Shown in pieces: positions 9,003 to 16,108 of a stretch of DNA of 19,907 nt. The translations under genes were made by a program, and so were the position numbers. Origin of the DNA: Bryobacterales bacterium (GTDB taxonomy: Bacteria > Cyanobacteriota > Vampirovibrionia > Obscuribacterales > Obscuribacteraceae); the NCBI GenBank assembly GCA_903970295.1, contig CAJCHQ010000310.1:1-19907 (forward strand). Reading direction: 5' to 3'. Positions within the stretch are counted from its first letter, which is position 1. Each line of letters starts with the position of its first letter. Below the pieces are notes generated by a model. That model saw nothing but the letters and a program-made list of their open reading frames with translations, had not been told where the DNA came from and made no database searches.

Positions 9003-9042
9003 TGTGCTAATTGCTTATGTGCTAATTGCTTATGTGCTCTTA
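9003..9042. repeat. 15-bp tandem duplication at the end of the Nudix gene
   Basis: TGTGCTAATTGCTTA occurs at 9003-9017 and again at 9018-9032, followed by a partial third copy TGTGCTCTTA (9033-9042) that overlaps the stop codon of the Nudix gene. It looks like a local slippage duplication. Confidence 0.8.
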
Positions 9043-9645
9043 TCGTTTGGCGACTGGCTTGAAAGCTGCATCTTCTGACTTGACCGCAGCGAGAGTCGGG
9101 CGAATACCGGCTCGCAGCGCATAATTCGTAATCGCCAGAACGCTCAGTGAATCGTTGATTTCGCCTGACATAACCAGATCCAATGCTTGCCCGAAAGGCA
9201 TTCGTTTGCGCAAAAGTCGTTCGCTTCCTTCAGGAGATGCGACACCCTGCTTTAAGTTCGTCGCCAGATAATATATCGCCAGCTCATCGGTAGCAGAGTT
9301 AGAGAGGTAGGACCGACCTAGTTCTTCCCAGTTGGCAGCACTCAAACCGCTCTCTTCCATGAGTTCGCGCTTTGCAGCCGATAAAGGGTCTTCACCACTC
9401 GGACAGCCGCCCTCGGGAATTTCCCAAGAGTATCGATCGATCGGGTAACGAAACTGCCCGATAAAATGCACGTAGCCGTCATCATCGATCGGAAGAATGC
9501 CGATTGCAATGTTCTTAAACTGCACCACTCCGTAAATTGAATTACTGCCATCAGCCTGGATGACGCTATCTTCGCGAACGTGAATCCATGGATTGTCATA
9601 GACATCTCGCGTTCCCAGCGTCTTCCATGGATTTTCTTCGCTCAT
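9040..9645 (-). CDS. Nudix hydrolase, ADP-ribose pyrophosphatase-like
   Basis: The 201-residue protein carries a complete Nudix box, residues 79-101: G-x5-E (Glu85), then seven residues and REL-M-EE-S-GL. This is the Mg-binding catalytic motif for cleaving nucleoside diphosphates linked to another group. The N-terminal part (NPWIHVREDSVIQADGS, YGVVQF, FIGQFRYPIDRYSWEIPEGG) and QxRYP-W-E-PEGG layout match ADP-ribose/NDP-sugar pyrophosphatases, which hydrolyse ADP-ribose to AMP and ribose 5-phosphate; the exact substrate cannot be read from sequence. A GAGGA about 9 bases before the ATG at 9645 supports the start. It follows the NCS1-type transporter on the same strand with an 82-base gap. Confidence 0.9.
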   Translation of the reverse strand: MSEENPWKTLGTRDVYDNPWIHVREDSVIQADGSNSIYGVVQFKNIAIGILPIDDDGYVHFIGQFRYPIDRYSWEIPEGGCPSGEDPLSAAKRELMEESGLSAANWEELGRSYLSNSATDELAIYYLATNLKQGVASPEGSERLLRKRMPFGQALDLVMSGEINDSLSVLAITNYALRAGIRPTLAAVKSEDAAFKPVAKR

Positions 9646-9727
9646 AATCGTGCATCCTCACTAACTGCCAGGGGCGGCGCAAAACTTGAGGAAGCATACC
9701 ATCGAAATCAGCAGATCGGCAGGACAT

Positions 9728-11038
9728 CTACGAAATATTGAGCGCCTCAGGCTCATAAGCATACTCGATCATTCCAAGTCTTCGTCCAGCGTTTCGAATT
9801 TGAAATATTCTCGATGTGCCGTAAATCACAAAAGATCCGCTCCATGCGTAAAGTATCCACACACCTACATTCAAGAATTTCAATTGCGGGATCACGCCGG
9901 ACGTTGCAATGCCAATCAACCAGCTCAGGGCAAGTGCGCTCAGAGCGACGATGCCAGAACTGCTCTGAGCAAGGGTCGGCTTTCTGGCAATGAAGTATTC
10001 AAAGACGAGAATCATCGTGACACACGGCAAAATTACGCTGTTTAATGAGGCAATGATATCGAGTGCGCTGGGACAGTAAGTTAGAGCAATCGACAGCAAC
10101 GCAGCCAAAGACACGAGAACCAGCACAAGATTATGTCGTGTTGTCATCCAAATATTTTCCAGGGCATTAACGGCACCATAAAGATTGCCATCATTAATCG
10201 CGAAGTATCCGACGGACAGTGCTAACGTTGCAAGCCATTGTGAGTGTCCAAACGAATAATCGTTCATGAATTTAGTGAAAGTGGCTGTATCTGTCGCTCC
10301 ACTCAGATGCCCTAGCAACCAGCCGGTCGTCGGAAACAATATTGCTCCGAACACGACCGAAACCGCGAGCGGCAGCAACATGCGCAATTTTGATGGGCTA
10401 CCATAGCGGAAGAAATCTGCTTCATTGCCCCAAGTAGAATTGCCGATCACAAGAACCGGAATCATCACGAGACAGAAATTGAAGGGCTGACGACTGTTTT
10501 CGAACAGCAACGATGCTGGAACGTGGACGATCGATTTTCCAAAGGCATAGCATACCCAGATAATCAACGTAGGAGCCGCCAAATACCGAGCAAAGTTGGC
10601 AACGCCGCGGAATCCGAACCAGTTATTGAAAGCCATGAGCGCGATCACCGGCACTGCTAAAAACGGTGTCCAGAAGGCTAATCCGAATAAGCCTTTGATG
10701 CCTTCAACCATCAAAACAGCGTTCAATGAATACCAGGCTAAAAACATCGCAGACCAGACAGCGCAAATCAGGTTCACACCGAATTTTCCAAAGACAGGTC
10801 GCATCAGTAATGAATAATTCAGGCCGCTGCGCGCGCCCATCAGTCCAGAGAAAAATTGGAAAGCAACCAGAAGAATCGAGCCGATTATGGTGCCGGCAAA
10901 AACTTGACCAAGCGAAAAACCAGTCTTATAGAACTCGAATCCGATGATTACCATTGGGAAATTAGCCATCATCGTCACCCAGAGCAACGTCATGGTCAAA
11001 GTGCTGTATCGGCGATCGAGCGGGACAGGCGCCTCCAT
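9728..11038 (-). CDS. NCS1-family nucleobase/cation permease, N-terminus probably lost by frameshift
   Basis: The 436-residue product is almost wholly membrane helices (about 12). The start APVPLDRRY, the polar motif NEADFFRYG (residues 205-213, compare the (P/A)DFSRY motif of NCS1/CodB proteins) and overall length support the NCS1 family (PF02133): sodium- or proton-coupled uptake of nucleobases, allantoin, hydantoin or thiamine. Substrate is unknown. ATG 11038 has no ribosome site. The same frame continues upstream with protein-like sequence (DDERIG, DDCLAELNAKHLANDY) but contains no ATG, GTG or TTG before its stop at 11219-11221. One frame over, ATG 11183 has GGAG 8 bases before it; moving between frames needs one base lost in the seven-T run at 11162-11168. 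The true gene is therefore probably 9728-11183. Confidence 0.82.
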   Translation of the reverse strand: MEAPVPLDRRYSTLTMTLLWVTMMANFPMVIIGFEFYKTGFSLGQVFAGTIIGSILLVAFQFFSGLMGARSGLNYSLLMRPVFGKFGVNLICAVWSAMFLAWYSLNAVLMVEGIKGLFGLAFWTPFLAVPVIALMAFNNWFGFRGVANFARYLAAPTLIIWVCYAFGKSIVHVPASLLFENSRQPFNFCLVMIPVLVIGNSTWGNEADFFRYGSPSKLRMLLPLAVSVVFGAILFPTTGWLLGHLSGATDTATFTKFMNDYSFGHSQWLATLALSVGYFAINDGNLYGAVNALENIWMTTRHNLVLVLVSLAALLSIALTYCPSALDIIASLNSVILPCVTMILVFEYFIARKPTLAQSSSGIVALSALALSWLIGIATSGVIPQLKFLNVGVWILYAWSGSFVIYGTSRIFQIRNAGRRLGMIEYAYEPEALNIS

Positions 11039-11243
11039 GTAGTCATTGGCTAAATGCTTGGCATTGAGTTCGGCGAGACAATCATCATTAACTGGACTGC
11101 ACTGAGAATTCGTTTTTATAGTGCCAGATGTGATGCCAATTCGTTCATCGTCGATATCGAGTTTTTTTCCCGCCCATAGCCATGTTCGAAGCTCCGCCCA
11201 GATGTGACTTTGGCAATATTATTGAGAAACGAACATGCGCACT

Positions 11244-11259
11244 ATGGTGAGATCACCAT
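11244..11259. promoter_or_regulatory. Inverted repeat, candidate operator
   Basis: ATGGTGA (11244-11250) and TCACCAT (11253-11259) form a perfect 7-2-7 inverted repeat. It lies in the divergent gap between the likely NCS1 start (11183, minus strand) and the TPR gene start (11431, plus strand), a usual place for an operator. No regulator gene is adjacent. Confidence 0.4.
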
Positions 11260-11373
11260 TGTTGCGATGAATTTGCAGTGAAGTTTTTGTGCACTCGATG
11301 TGTGATTTGTGTGAGGTCAGAACGGGCTCTGACGTTGAAATGCCGCTCTGCTAGGCGTCCTAGGTTGATAGTC

Positions 11374-11379
11374 TATAAT
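11374..11379 (+). promoter_or_regulatory. Candidate -10 box TATAAT
   Basis: A perfect TATAAT lies 51 bases before the ATG at 11431. A small inverted repeat, CTAGG-CGT-CCTAG (11351-11363), covers the -35 area, where no clear TTGACA-like hexamer is seen. If real, transcription starts near 11386, which rules out the earlier in-frame start at 11278. Confidence 0.4.
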
Positions 11380-11430
11380 ATGCGGACCACCGATCAAAAC
11401 GAATTTATTAGAAAAGGTAATTTAGTCTCG

Positions 11431-11709
11431 ATGCGGATAATGTCGCGAACAACCTTCTACAGTGCATGGCTCTGCTTAACTTTCTTCATGGCGTGTGAAA
11501 TTGCAGATGCTGATGCAACAGAAGAAGGAACTAACGCGGTTGCTGAGCGAGCTGCTCCTTATGTAGCCGACGCGCTCGTGCATTATAATCGAGCCGTGGG
11601 ACTTCATGCCTCCGGGCAGCTCGATGAAGCTGTGATTGAATACAAGATCGCAATCGACAAAGATGGCCGGTTACAGAGGCGTGGAGCAATCTTGGCGGAC
11701 TTTATATGA
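11431..11709 (+). CDS. Secreted TPR protein, N-terminal fragment of a frameshifted gene
   Basis: ATG 11431 is chosen because a TATAAT lies just upstream and the product starts with an export signal (TTFYSAWLCLTFFMACEIADA); the in-frame codon at 11278 would lie before that promoter. The mature part opens a tetratricopeptide repeat (ALVHYNRAVGLHASGQLDEA, VIEYKIAIDKD). After DKDGR the sequence turns to a non-TPR tail (LQRRGAILADFI) and stops at 11707-11709, overlapping the ATG of the next frame. In the -1 frame, the bases just before that ATG read TEAWSNLGGLY, exactly the expected next TPR helix, so one base appears to be missing near 11670 and this is the first part of a single gene running to 12047. 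A lipoprotein signal (FMAC) is possible but not canonical. Confidence 0.65.
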   Translation: MRIMSRTTFYSAWLCLTFFMACEIADADATEEGTNAVAERAAPYVADALVHYNRAVGLHASGQLDEAVIEYKIAIDKDGRLQRRGAILADFI

Positions 11710-12047
11710 GTAGGAACTCGAAAGGATTAGCTATCAAAGCTTTTGAAAGATCGCTTGAGTTGATTGATCGATACGGTAGCGCTTATTCTGACCGACACCA
11801 ACGCAATCTAAAACGCGAACTCCCGTTAATGAACCTTGCTCATCTTTATTGTGCTTGCCACAACTACAAGCGCTCAGAAGCTCTATACAAAGAGCTTTTG
11901 GAGATGCCTGAGACAAAAGAATCGGCATCATATCTAGAAGTCCTAGAGGGCTATTCACTACTGTTACGAAATACCAACAGAGCATCCACTGCAAAAGAAT
12001 TTGAGGTGCGCGCAGAGGAAGTAAAAACTAAGCGAGATGGAGCATGA
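11706..12047 (+). CDS. TPR protein, C-terminal fragment of the same frameshifted gene
   Basis: The open frame begins at ATG 11706, but TPR sequence in this frame starts earlier (TEAWSNLGGLY, from about 11673), so 11706 is probably an internal methionine, not a true start. The 113 residues continue the repeats: KGLAIKAFERSLELIDRYG, then NLAHLYCACHNYKRSEALYK and LEGYSLLLRNTNRASTAKEF, ending in a charged tail. The whole gene (11431-12047) would encode about 205 residues: a signal peptide and three to four TPR units, a likely exported protein-binding scaffold with no enzymatic domain. It converges on the minus-strand gene ending at 12077, leaving 29 bases. Confidence 0.65.
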   Translation: MSRNSKGLAIKAFERSLELIDRYGSAYSDRHQRNLKRELPLMNLAHLYCACHNYKRSEALYKELLEMPETKESASYLEVLEGYSLLLRNTNRASTAKEFEVRAEEVKTKRDGA

Positions 12048-12076
12048 CTGGTGTGCCTTCTCACTAAGGCTGTGGT

Positions 12077-12754
12077 CTAATAAGCGCCTTCGCCTCTCGC
12101 CGTCGGTTTCGGCAAGCCCGGGCAACCATAATTATCCGGCGAGGGTAGAGCAACCACCCGCGGACTGAGAAAATGATCTAACACGACACCTTTTTCCATA
12201 TCCTCGCAAACCTGCCCAACCATGAATGTCTCCGCGTCCTTGTTGCTGATATGTCGGTCCCTCGCAGCGAAACCGATTTCTCTACCGACGGCATTATTAT
12301 GCAGGTCTTTCTTGGTATCAAGAAAATGCTTGAGAGTTCGTCCGTCTTTACAGCAATAAGCTTCCACATACTCATTCGCGCGAAAAAGTAGATCTGCAGC
12401 GGGAGCGCCGATCTCGAATGCAACAAGAGCTGAGCCGTATGCGTGCTGAAACCCGTTGACTAACTGCTTATAAACTATGACAGTCTTTCCACCACGATTA
12501 AATTCGTAAGTGCCTGAGCCGTACGAACTCGGAGAGGGCGGCTGATCGTACTGCCTTGGGTGGAGTGTTAGCGGTAAAAGATAGCTGCGGCCAAACAGGT
12601 CGTTTTCAGCGAAGCTCACTCGCCAAATGATGTTCAGAACGTAAAGGCCTAGCACACCAACGAGTGCCGCACAGATTATTGCAGTCCAGCCAACTACTAT
12701 GTTCACTGGACCCAAATCATTGATAATCTTAGGGAAAGGACGCGTTTTTACCAT
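12077..12754 (-). CDS. Membrane-anchored DUF6973-like protein
   Basis: The 225-residue protein has one N-terminal membrane helix (VNIVVGWTAIICAALVGVLGLYVL, about 17-40) and an external domain. In that domain NGFQHAYGSALVAFEIGAPA, a helix with ANEYVEAY, and DLHNNAVGREIG follow the order (D)AFRHAxWxxL, HE and (M)DxxNNxxGR that marks the DUF6973 family, known mainly as C-terminal domains of secreted or polymorphic-toxin-type proteins; its activity is not established to my knowledge. Two cysteines occur in YCCKDGRT. The C-terminus is Pro/Gly-rich. The family match is from memory and moderate. The ATG at 12754 lacks a strong ribosome site. Confidence 0.6.
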   Translation of the reverse strand: MVKTRPFPKIINDLGPVNIVVGWTAIICAALVGVLGLYVLNIIWRVSFAENDLFGRSYLLPLTLHPRQYDQPPSPSSYGSGTYEFNRGGKTVIVYKQLVNGFQHAYGSALVAFEIGAPAADLLFRANEYVEAYCCKDGRTLKHFLDTKKDLHNNAVGREIGFAARDRHISNKDAETFMVGQVCEDMEKGVVLDHFLSPRVVALPSPDNYGCPGLPKPTARGEGAY

Positions 12755-12823
12755 CTCGAGATACTACCACGCAATGGAATAGCTGGTGTTTTTCACCAGT
12801 GGCAAAAATAAAAGATATCTGCA

Positions 12824-13441
12824 TTGTTAGAAAGCCCATCAGTAACAAACAAAATCATCCACACGATCGGTCACTCCAATCATTCGATGACCGACTTTCT
12901 AGCACTTCTGGAAAAGGCAGAAATCAATGTCTTGGTCGATGTCCGTTCGAACCCATTCACCCGCTACTCCATTCACTTCAATCACGATCCGCTGAAGGTC
13001 GCCATGCAAAATGCTGGTCTTAAGTATCTTTTTCTCGGCAAAGAACTTGGTGGCAAGCCAAAAGATGAAGAATTTTACGACGAGGACGGCTTCCTTCTCT
13101 ACGGGAGGGTCGCACATTCTCCGCGCTTCGCACACGGCATGCAAAGGCTGTTGAACGGAATGCAAAATCACAACATTGTCCTGATGTGCGGCGAGGAAAA
13201 TCCGACCGGATGCCACCGCCGTTTGTTGATCGGGCGTGTCCTGGCAGAACACGAAATTTCAGTCTTGCACATTCGCGGAAACGGAGAAATTCAAAGCGAA
13301 CAATTGCTTAAAGATGCAGAGCAAAAATCGCATGACGATGCAATTCAGCTCACTCTATTTTCCGCTCCGGAGCAAGTAAAACCCTGGCGGTCAGCGAGGC
13401 CGAGGCCCACACGCGACATTAATTCTACCGATATCGGTTAA
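12824..13441 (+). CDS. DUF488 family protein
   Basis: The 205-residue product has the family marks in order: IHTIGHSNHS (12-21), LVDVRSNPFTRY (37-48), LGKELGG (71-77), and LMCGEENPTGCHRRLLIGRVL with its CxxExxxxxCHR pattern, then LTLFSAPEQVKPWRSARP as a typical tail. DUF488 proteins are soluble and of unknown biochemical role; the conserved Cys-Glu-Cys-His-Arg cluster suggests an active or metal site. The start is TTG 12824, ten residues before the conserved block; no ATG or GTG fits and no strong ribosome site is seen. The last codons (RDINSTDIG) run through a copy of the ACCGATATCGGT palindrome, with the stop TAA at 13439-13441, so the repeat supplies the end of the protein. Confidence 0.85.
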   Translation: MLESPSVTNKIIHTIGHSNHSMTDFLALLEKAEINVLVDVRSNPFTRYSIHFNHDPLKVAMQNAGLKYLFLGKELGGKPKDEEFYDEDGFLLYGRVAHSPRFAHGMQRLLNGMQNHNIVLMCGEENPTGCHRRLLIGRVLAEHEISVLHIRGNGEIQSEQLLKDAEQKSHDDAIQLTLFSAPEQVKPWRSARPRPTRDINSTDIG

Positions 13442-13478
13442 TTTACTGTGGGGCTAAGGTTCAACCGATATCGGTTGA
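13427..13478. repeat. Palindrome pair 2, core ACCGATATCGGT
   Basis: The 12-base core ACCGATATCGGT occurs at 13427-13438, inside the last codons of the DUF488 gene, and at 13464-13475, within a perfect 18-base palindrome (13461-13478). Centres are 37 bases apart. The pair lies between convergent genes, where no promoter is expected. It matches pair 1 at 2099-2147. Confidence 0.9.
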
Positions 13479-13499
13479 GTCCCAACTCCTGACCCAGCC

Positions 13500-13528
13500 A
13501 CAGCGTCGGCGACTCGCTTCGCCGCTGT
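13500..13528. terminator. Hairpin between convergent genes
   Basis: ACAGCG...GCGA pairs with TCGCCGCTGT (arms 13500-13512 and 13519-13528) with a 3-base bulge and a 6-base loop. It sits just before the stop of the minus-strand gene ending at 13533. It has no U tract on either strand, so a terminator role is uncertain. Confidence 0.3.
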
Positions 13529-13532
13529 AAGA

Positions 13533-14279
13533 TTAATGCGGGCCATCAAACAGCACCCAGAGCGACGGAACCGCTTGAATGATGAAACCAGTCATGAACA
13601 TAACGATGCCTAAATAGCCGAAGAACCGATCGGGCAAATTGTCGGCGACATATTCGACCATCGGGCTGATCGAACTGACGGCAAGCACCGAGCAACTAAT
13701 CGCTAGAGCCAATTGACCGGCGAAAGCATATTGCACATGATGGGACGGACCGGCGGACAGAAAAGCGCCCAGCAACGCGGTGCCGCCGGCTATGGCGCCG
13801 AATACTGCCGCCATGCCCAGCTGTCCAAGTTTTAGTTGCGGTCGAACCCCGACTGTATAGTAAACGGCCGGACTTATATTGAATCGTGGCAAAATGACAG
13901 AAAGTGCAATCAACATCGGGCAAACATAAATGGCAAAATGCGAGTAGCCAATAATGCACAGCGCCGACGCTACGCCGATGCCTCTAATAGCACCAGTGCA
14001 AAGCAAAAAGAGCACAGTGTCAGGTTTGCCGTGAGCGATGCGATCGATGTGCCAGCCGATTGAAGAACCGAGTCCGATGCCTGCCACGATGGCGAATTTT
14101 GGTCCCATCAACAGCATCAAAATCAACGTAATGATCACACTATAGTTGGCTATTCGTGTGATTCTTCGCAGGTGTCCGTCACTGCCCGCGCCCAAGACTT
14201 CATAGGCAAGATAGAGACCGCCGAGCACATCGAAGATCATTCCTACTATTGTTATGCCGGCGGATAAATGAGGTTCCAC
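13533..14279 (-). CDS. Multi-pass membrane protein of unknown function
   Basis: The 248-residue protein consists of about seven hydrophobic helices (for example AGITIVGMIFDVLGGLYLAY, YSVIITLILMLLMGPKFAIV, MAAVFGAIAGGTALLGAFLS and YLGIVMFMTGFIIQAVPSLW) joined by short loops. A basic loop (DGHLRRITRIANY) after the first helix is likely cytoplasmic. I see no transporter signature, binding motif or enzymatic residue set. The start is GTG 14279 without a clear ribosome site; an internal ATG 12 codons later is an alternative. Its stop faces the DUF488 gene across the second palindrome pair. Confidence 0.65.
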   Translation of the reverse strand: MEPHLSAGITIVGMIFDVLGGLYLAYEVLGAGSDGHLRRITRIANYSVIITLILMLLMGPKFAIVAGIGLGSSIGWHIDRIAHGKPDTVLFLLCTGAIRGIGVASALCIIGYSHFAIYVCPMLIALSVILPRFNISPAVYYTVGVRPQLKLGQLGMAAVFGAIAGGTALLGAFLSAGPSHHVQYAFAGQLALAISCSVLAVSSISPMVEYVADNLPDRFFGYLGIVMFMTGFIIQAVPSLWVLFDGPH

Positions 14280-14411
14280 ACCAATGCCATTCAGGCACGA
14301 ATGCCCGTATCCAGGAGGACAGATTGCAAACGGTATCTTACCCTAAGCCAGCGAATGAGAAAAGGCGGACCAGTTCGAGCAAAGACGTCAGGCAGCCGTC
14401 CTCACGCAAAT

Positions 14412-14450
14412 CAGCCGCTCAAATTGATGAGCGGCTGGCAAATGCTTTTT
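14412..14450 (+). other. Strong hairpin followed by T5
   Basis: CAGCCGCTCA (14412-14421) and TGAGCGGCTG (14428-14437) form a perfect 10-bp stem with a 6-base loop, followed by TTTTT at 14446-14450. The T tract reads on the plus strand although both flanking genes (14279 and 14486) are on the minus strand, so it terminates no visible gene; it could end an antisense or small RNA. The rest of the 206-base gap 14280-14485 shows nothing else clear. Confidence 0.5.
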
Positions 14451-14485
14451 CGAGACCGAATCGCTAACGTGGGCAAATCGCCTCG

Positions 14486-14749
14486 TTATTCAACAACCCG
14501 AAATCCAAATTGACAGAGTTCACTCAATTGGGCACCGGTCATAAATTCAGCTGAGTGCCGGTCACTGCGTGACGCAGGCGAGGGAGCTCCGAGCGTGCGG
14601 AAAAGTTCAATTACTTTCTTTGTGCTTAGAACTACAGGGGTCAAACGAGTATCTGATCCATAGAACAGCACCGAGCAATTCCAGCCATCATTTTCATGAC
14701 GATCGATCTGAATCAGTCCTCGAGTTTTTACATTGGCTACCGTAAACAT
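14486..14749 (-). CDS. Small hypothetical protein
   Basis: An 87-residue protein from ATG 14749, supported by GGAG 5 bases upstream. The first half looks beta-rich (MFTVANVKTRGLIQIDRHE, WNCSVLFYGSDTRLTPVVLS) and is followed by a helix (TKKVIELFRTLG). No membrane segment, signal peptide or known motif is visible. I do not recognise a family. It is followed on the same strand by the membrane protein at 14279, with a hairpin in between. Confidence 0.5.
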   Translation of the reverse strand: MFTVANVKTRGLIQIDRHENDGWNCSVLFYGSDTRLTPVVLSTKKVIELFRTLGAPSPASRSDRHSAEFMTGAQLSELCQFGFRVVE

Positions 14750-14896
14750 GTTGTCTCCAATCTTGCGCCTGCCACCAATGAAAGGATGCGGTGGCTACTA
14801 CATCGTCAAAGCTGGAAATCATATGCCAGGAATCGTTTATCCGTACAGCTTTGTGGCGCAGAATGCTTGACAAACTTAACAATCAGCCAGTCTGAT

Positions 14897-15592
14897 TCAG
14901 ATTTCGTGACTGAGACGTTCGTATTCGGCCGATCCGATAGTCCACAAGAATGACTGTACATCATGATAATCCTGCGGTTTCAAATCGCTGATGCCAGCTT
15001 TTGTCAGATTGGCAAAATCGAGCAAACTTTCGTAGGTGCGATAGGAGGGCTTGGATGAATAGTCGAAATCGTAGCCCAGGGCATCGGCTGCGACTCGCAT
15101 GGCAGTTGGCTTGAGAATGATGTGCTTGGCTGGTTGCGCGATAAACGGAAAGAAAGTGACAATCGGCCATGACGCCACGCGAGATTGTTTGCGCGGCAAT
15201 TCGAAAACCGAAACTATCCAGGCGATAAAGCGTTCGCTGATCGGACCGCGCTCGTAGAGCAGATTGTATAATCCCTCTGCAAAGATACGAGCACCGTCAC
15301 CGGTGCGCAATGCATCTCGAAGAGCCATCTTTTCGAAAGAGAATAGAAAGTTCGTTCTTGACTCGACCTGCAGCGCCCGCGTGGCTATATCGGCAAGATC
15401 TCCGCGAAGCAGAAGTCGTTCAAATTCCTTGGCACAGAGCAACTCCATCCATAATTTGTGTGCTTCCCACTTGTAGGTTCGCTCCCACTCGATATAACGT
15501 TGATCCCGAAAAGCTTTGGGAAAGAAACGCAAAAACCGCTTCTTGTGTTTTGCTAAGGCCTTCGCGTTAAGTCCATCACTTTTAGATACCAT
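14897..15592 (-). CDS. Conserved hypothetical protein (soluble, helical)
   Basis: The 231-residue product has a layout I associate with a widespread uncharacterised bacterial family: KHKKRFLRFFPKAFRDQRYI, IEWERTYKWEAHKLWMELL, FSFEKMALRDALRTGDGARI, FAEGLYNLLY, VASWPIVTFFPFIAQP with ILKPTAMRVAADALGYDFDY, and QDYHDVQSFLWTIGSAEY. It is rich in Trp and aromatic residues and predicted mostly helical, without signal peptide or clear membrane helix. No enzymatic motif is evident and I know no assigned function. The ATG at 15592 has only a weak GAG upstream. It lies 36 bases after the thiol peroxidase gene on the same strand, so co-transcription is possible. Confidence 0.7.
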   Translation of the reverse strand: MVSKSDGLNAKALAKHKKRFLRFFPKAFRDQRYIEWERTYKWEAHKLWMELLCAKEFERLLLRGDLADIATRALQVESRTNFLFSFEKMALRDALRTGDGARIFAEGLYNLLYERGPISERFIAWIVSVFELPRKQSRVASWPIVTFFPFIAQPAKHIILKPTAMRVAADALGYDFDYSSKPSYRTYESLLDFANLTKAGISDLKPQDYHDVQSFLWTIGSAEYERLSHEI

Positions 15593-15628
15593 GATCGGAT
15601 ACTCTGCCGTGTTTCGTCGCCGCCGATT

Positions 15629-16108
15629 CTAAAGCGCTTTCTCTATATCTCCGGTCAAATCTTCAGGCTTGACCGTCGGCGCGAACCGCTTGAGTACATG
15701 CCCGTTGCGGTCGACGAGAAATTTGGTGAAATTCCACTTGATCGCTTCAGTGTTAGCGATGCCTTTTGCCTCTGCCGTCAAGTACTTATAAAGCGGATGC
15801 GCGTGTGCACCATTGACGTCGATCTTGTCAAACATCGTGAAATCGACACCATAGTTGCGCTGACAGAATGTAGCAATCTCACCAGCTTCACCAGGCTCTT
15901 GCCCACCGAATTGGTTGCAAGGAAAGCCGAGTACTTTCAAACCCCGATCTGCAAATTTCTTGTGTAGTTCTTCCAATCCAGCATATTGTGGTGTGAACCC
16001 GCATTGGCTAGCGGTATTGACGATCAACAAAACGTCGCCTTTGTACTGATCGAACGAGACTTCCTTGCCCTCGAGGGTTTTTGCCTTAAAGTCGTAAATC
16101 GTGCTCAT
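15629..16108 (-). CDS. Glutathione peroxidase family thiol peroxidase (probably thioredoxin-dependent)
   Basis: The 159-residue protein reduces hydroperoxides. The peroxidatic Cys36 ([12 protein letters not shown]), Gln70 ([11 protein letters not shown]), and Trp125-Asn126 ([10 protein letters not shown]) form the complete catalytic set of the family. Cys82 in [10 protein letters not shown] sits where the resolving cysteine of yeast Gpx3/Orp1 and plant enzymes lies, which points to thioredoxin rather than glutathione as reductant; that is inference from position. No signal peptide, so it acts in the cytoplasm. AAGGA lies about 6 bases before the ATG at 16108. Length is normal for the non-selenium bacterial form. 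Confidence 0.95.
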   Translation of the reverse strand: MSTIYDFKAKTLEGKEVSFDQYKGDVLLIVNTASQCGFTPQYAGLEELHKKFADRGLKVLGFPCNQFGGQEPGEAGEIATFCQRNYGVDFTMFDKIDVNGAHAHPLYKYLTAEAKGIANTEAIKWNFTKFLVDRNGHVLKRFAPTVKPEDLTGDIEKAL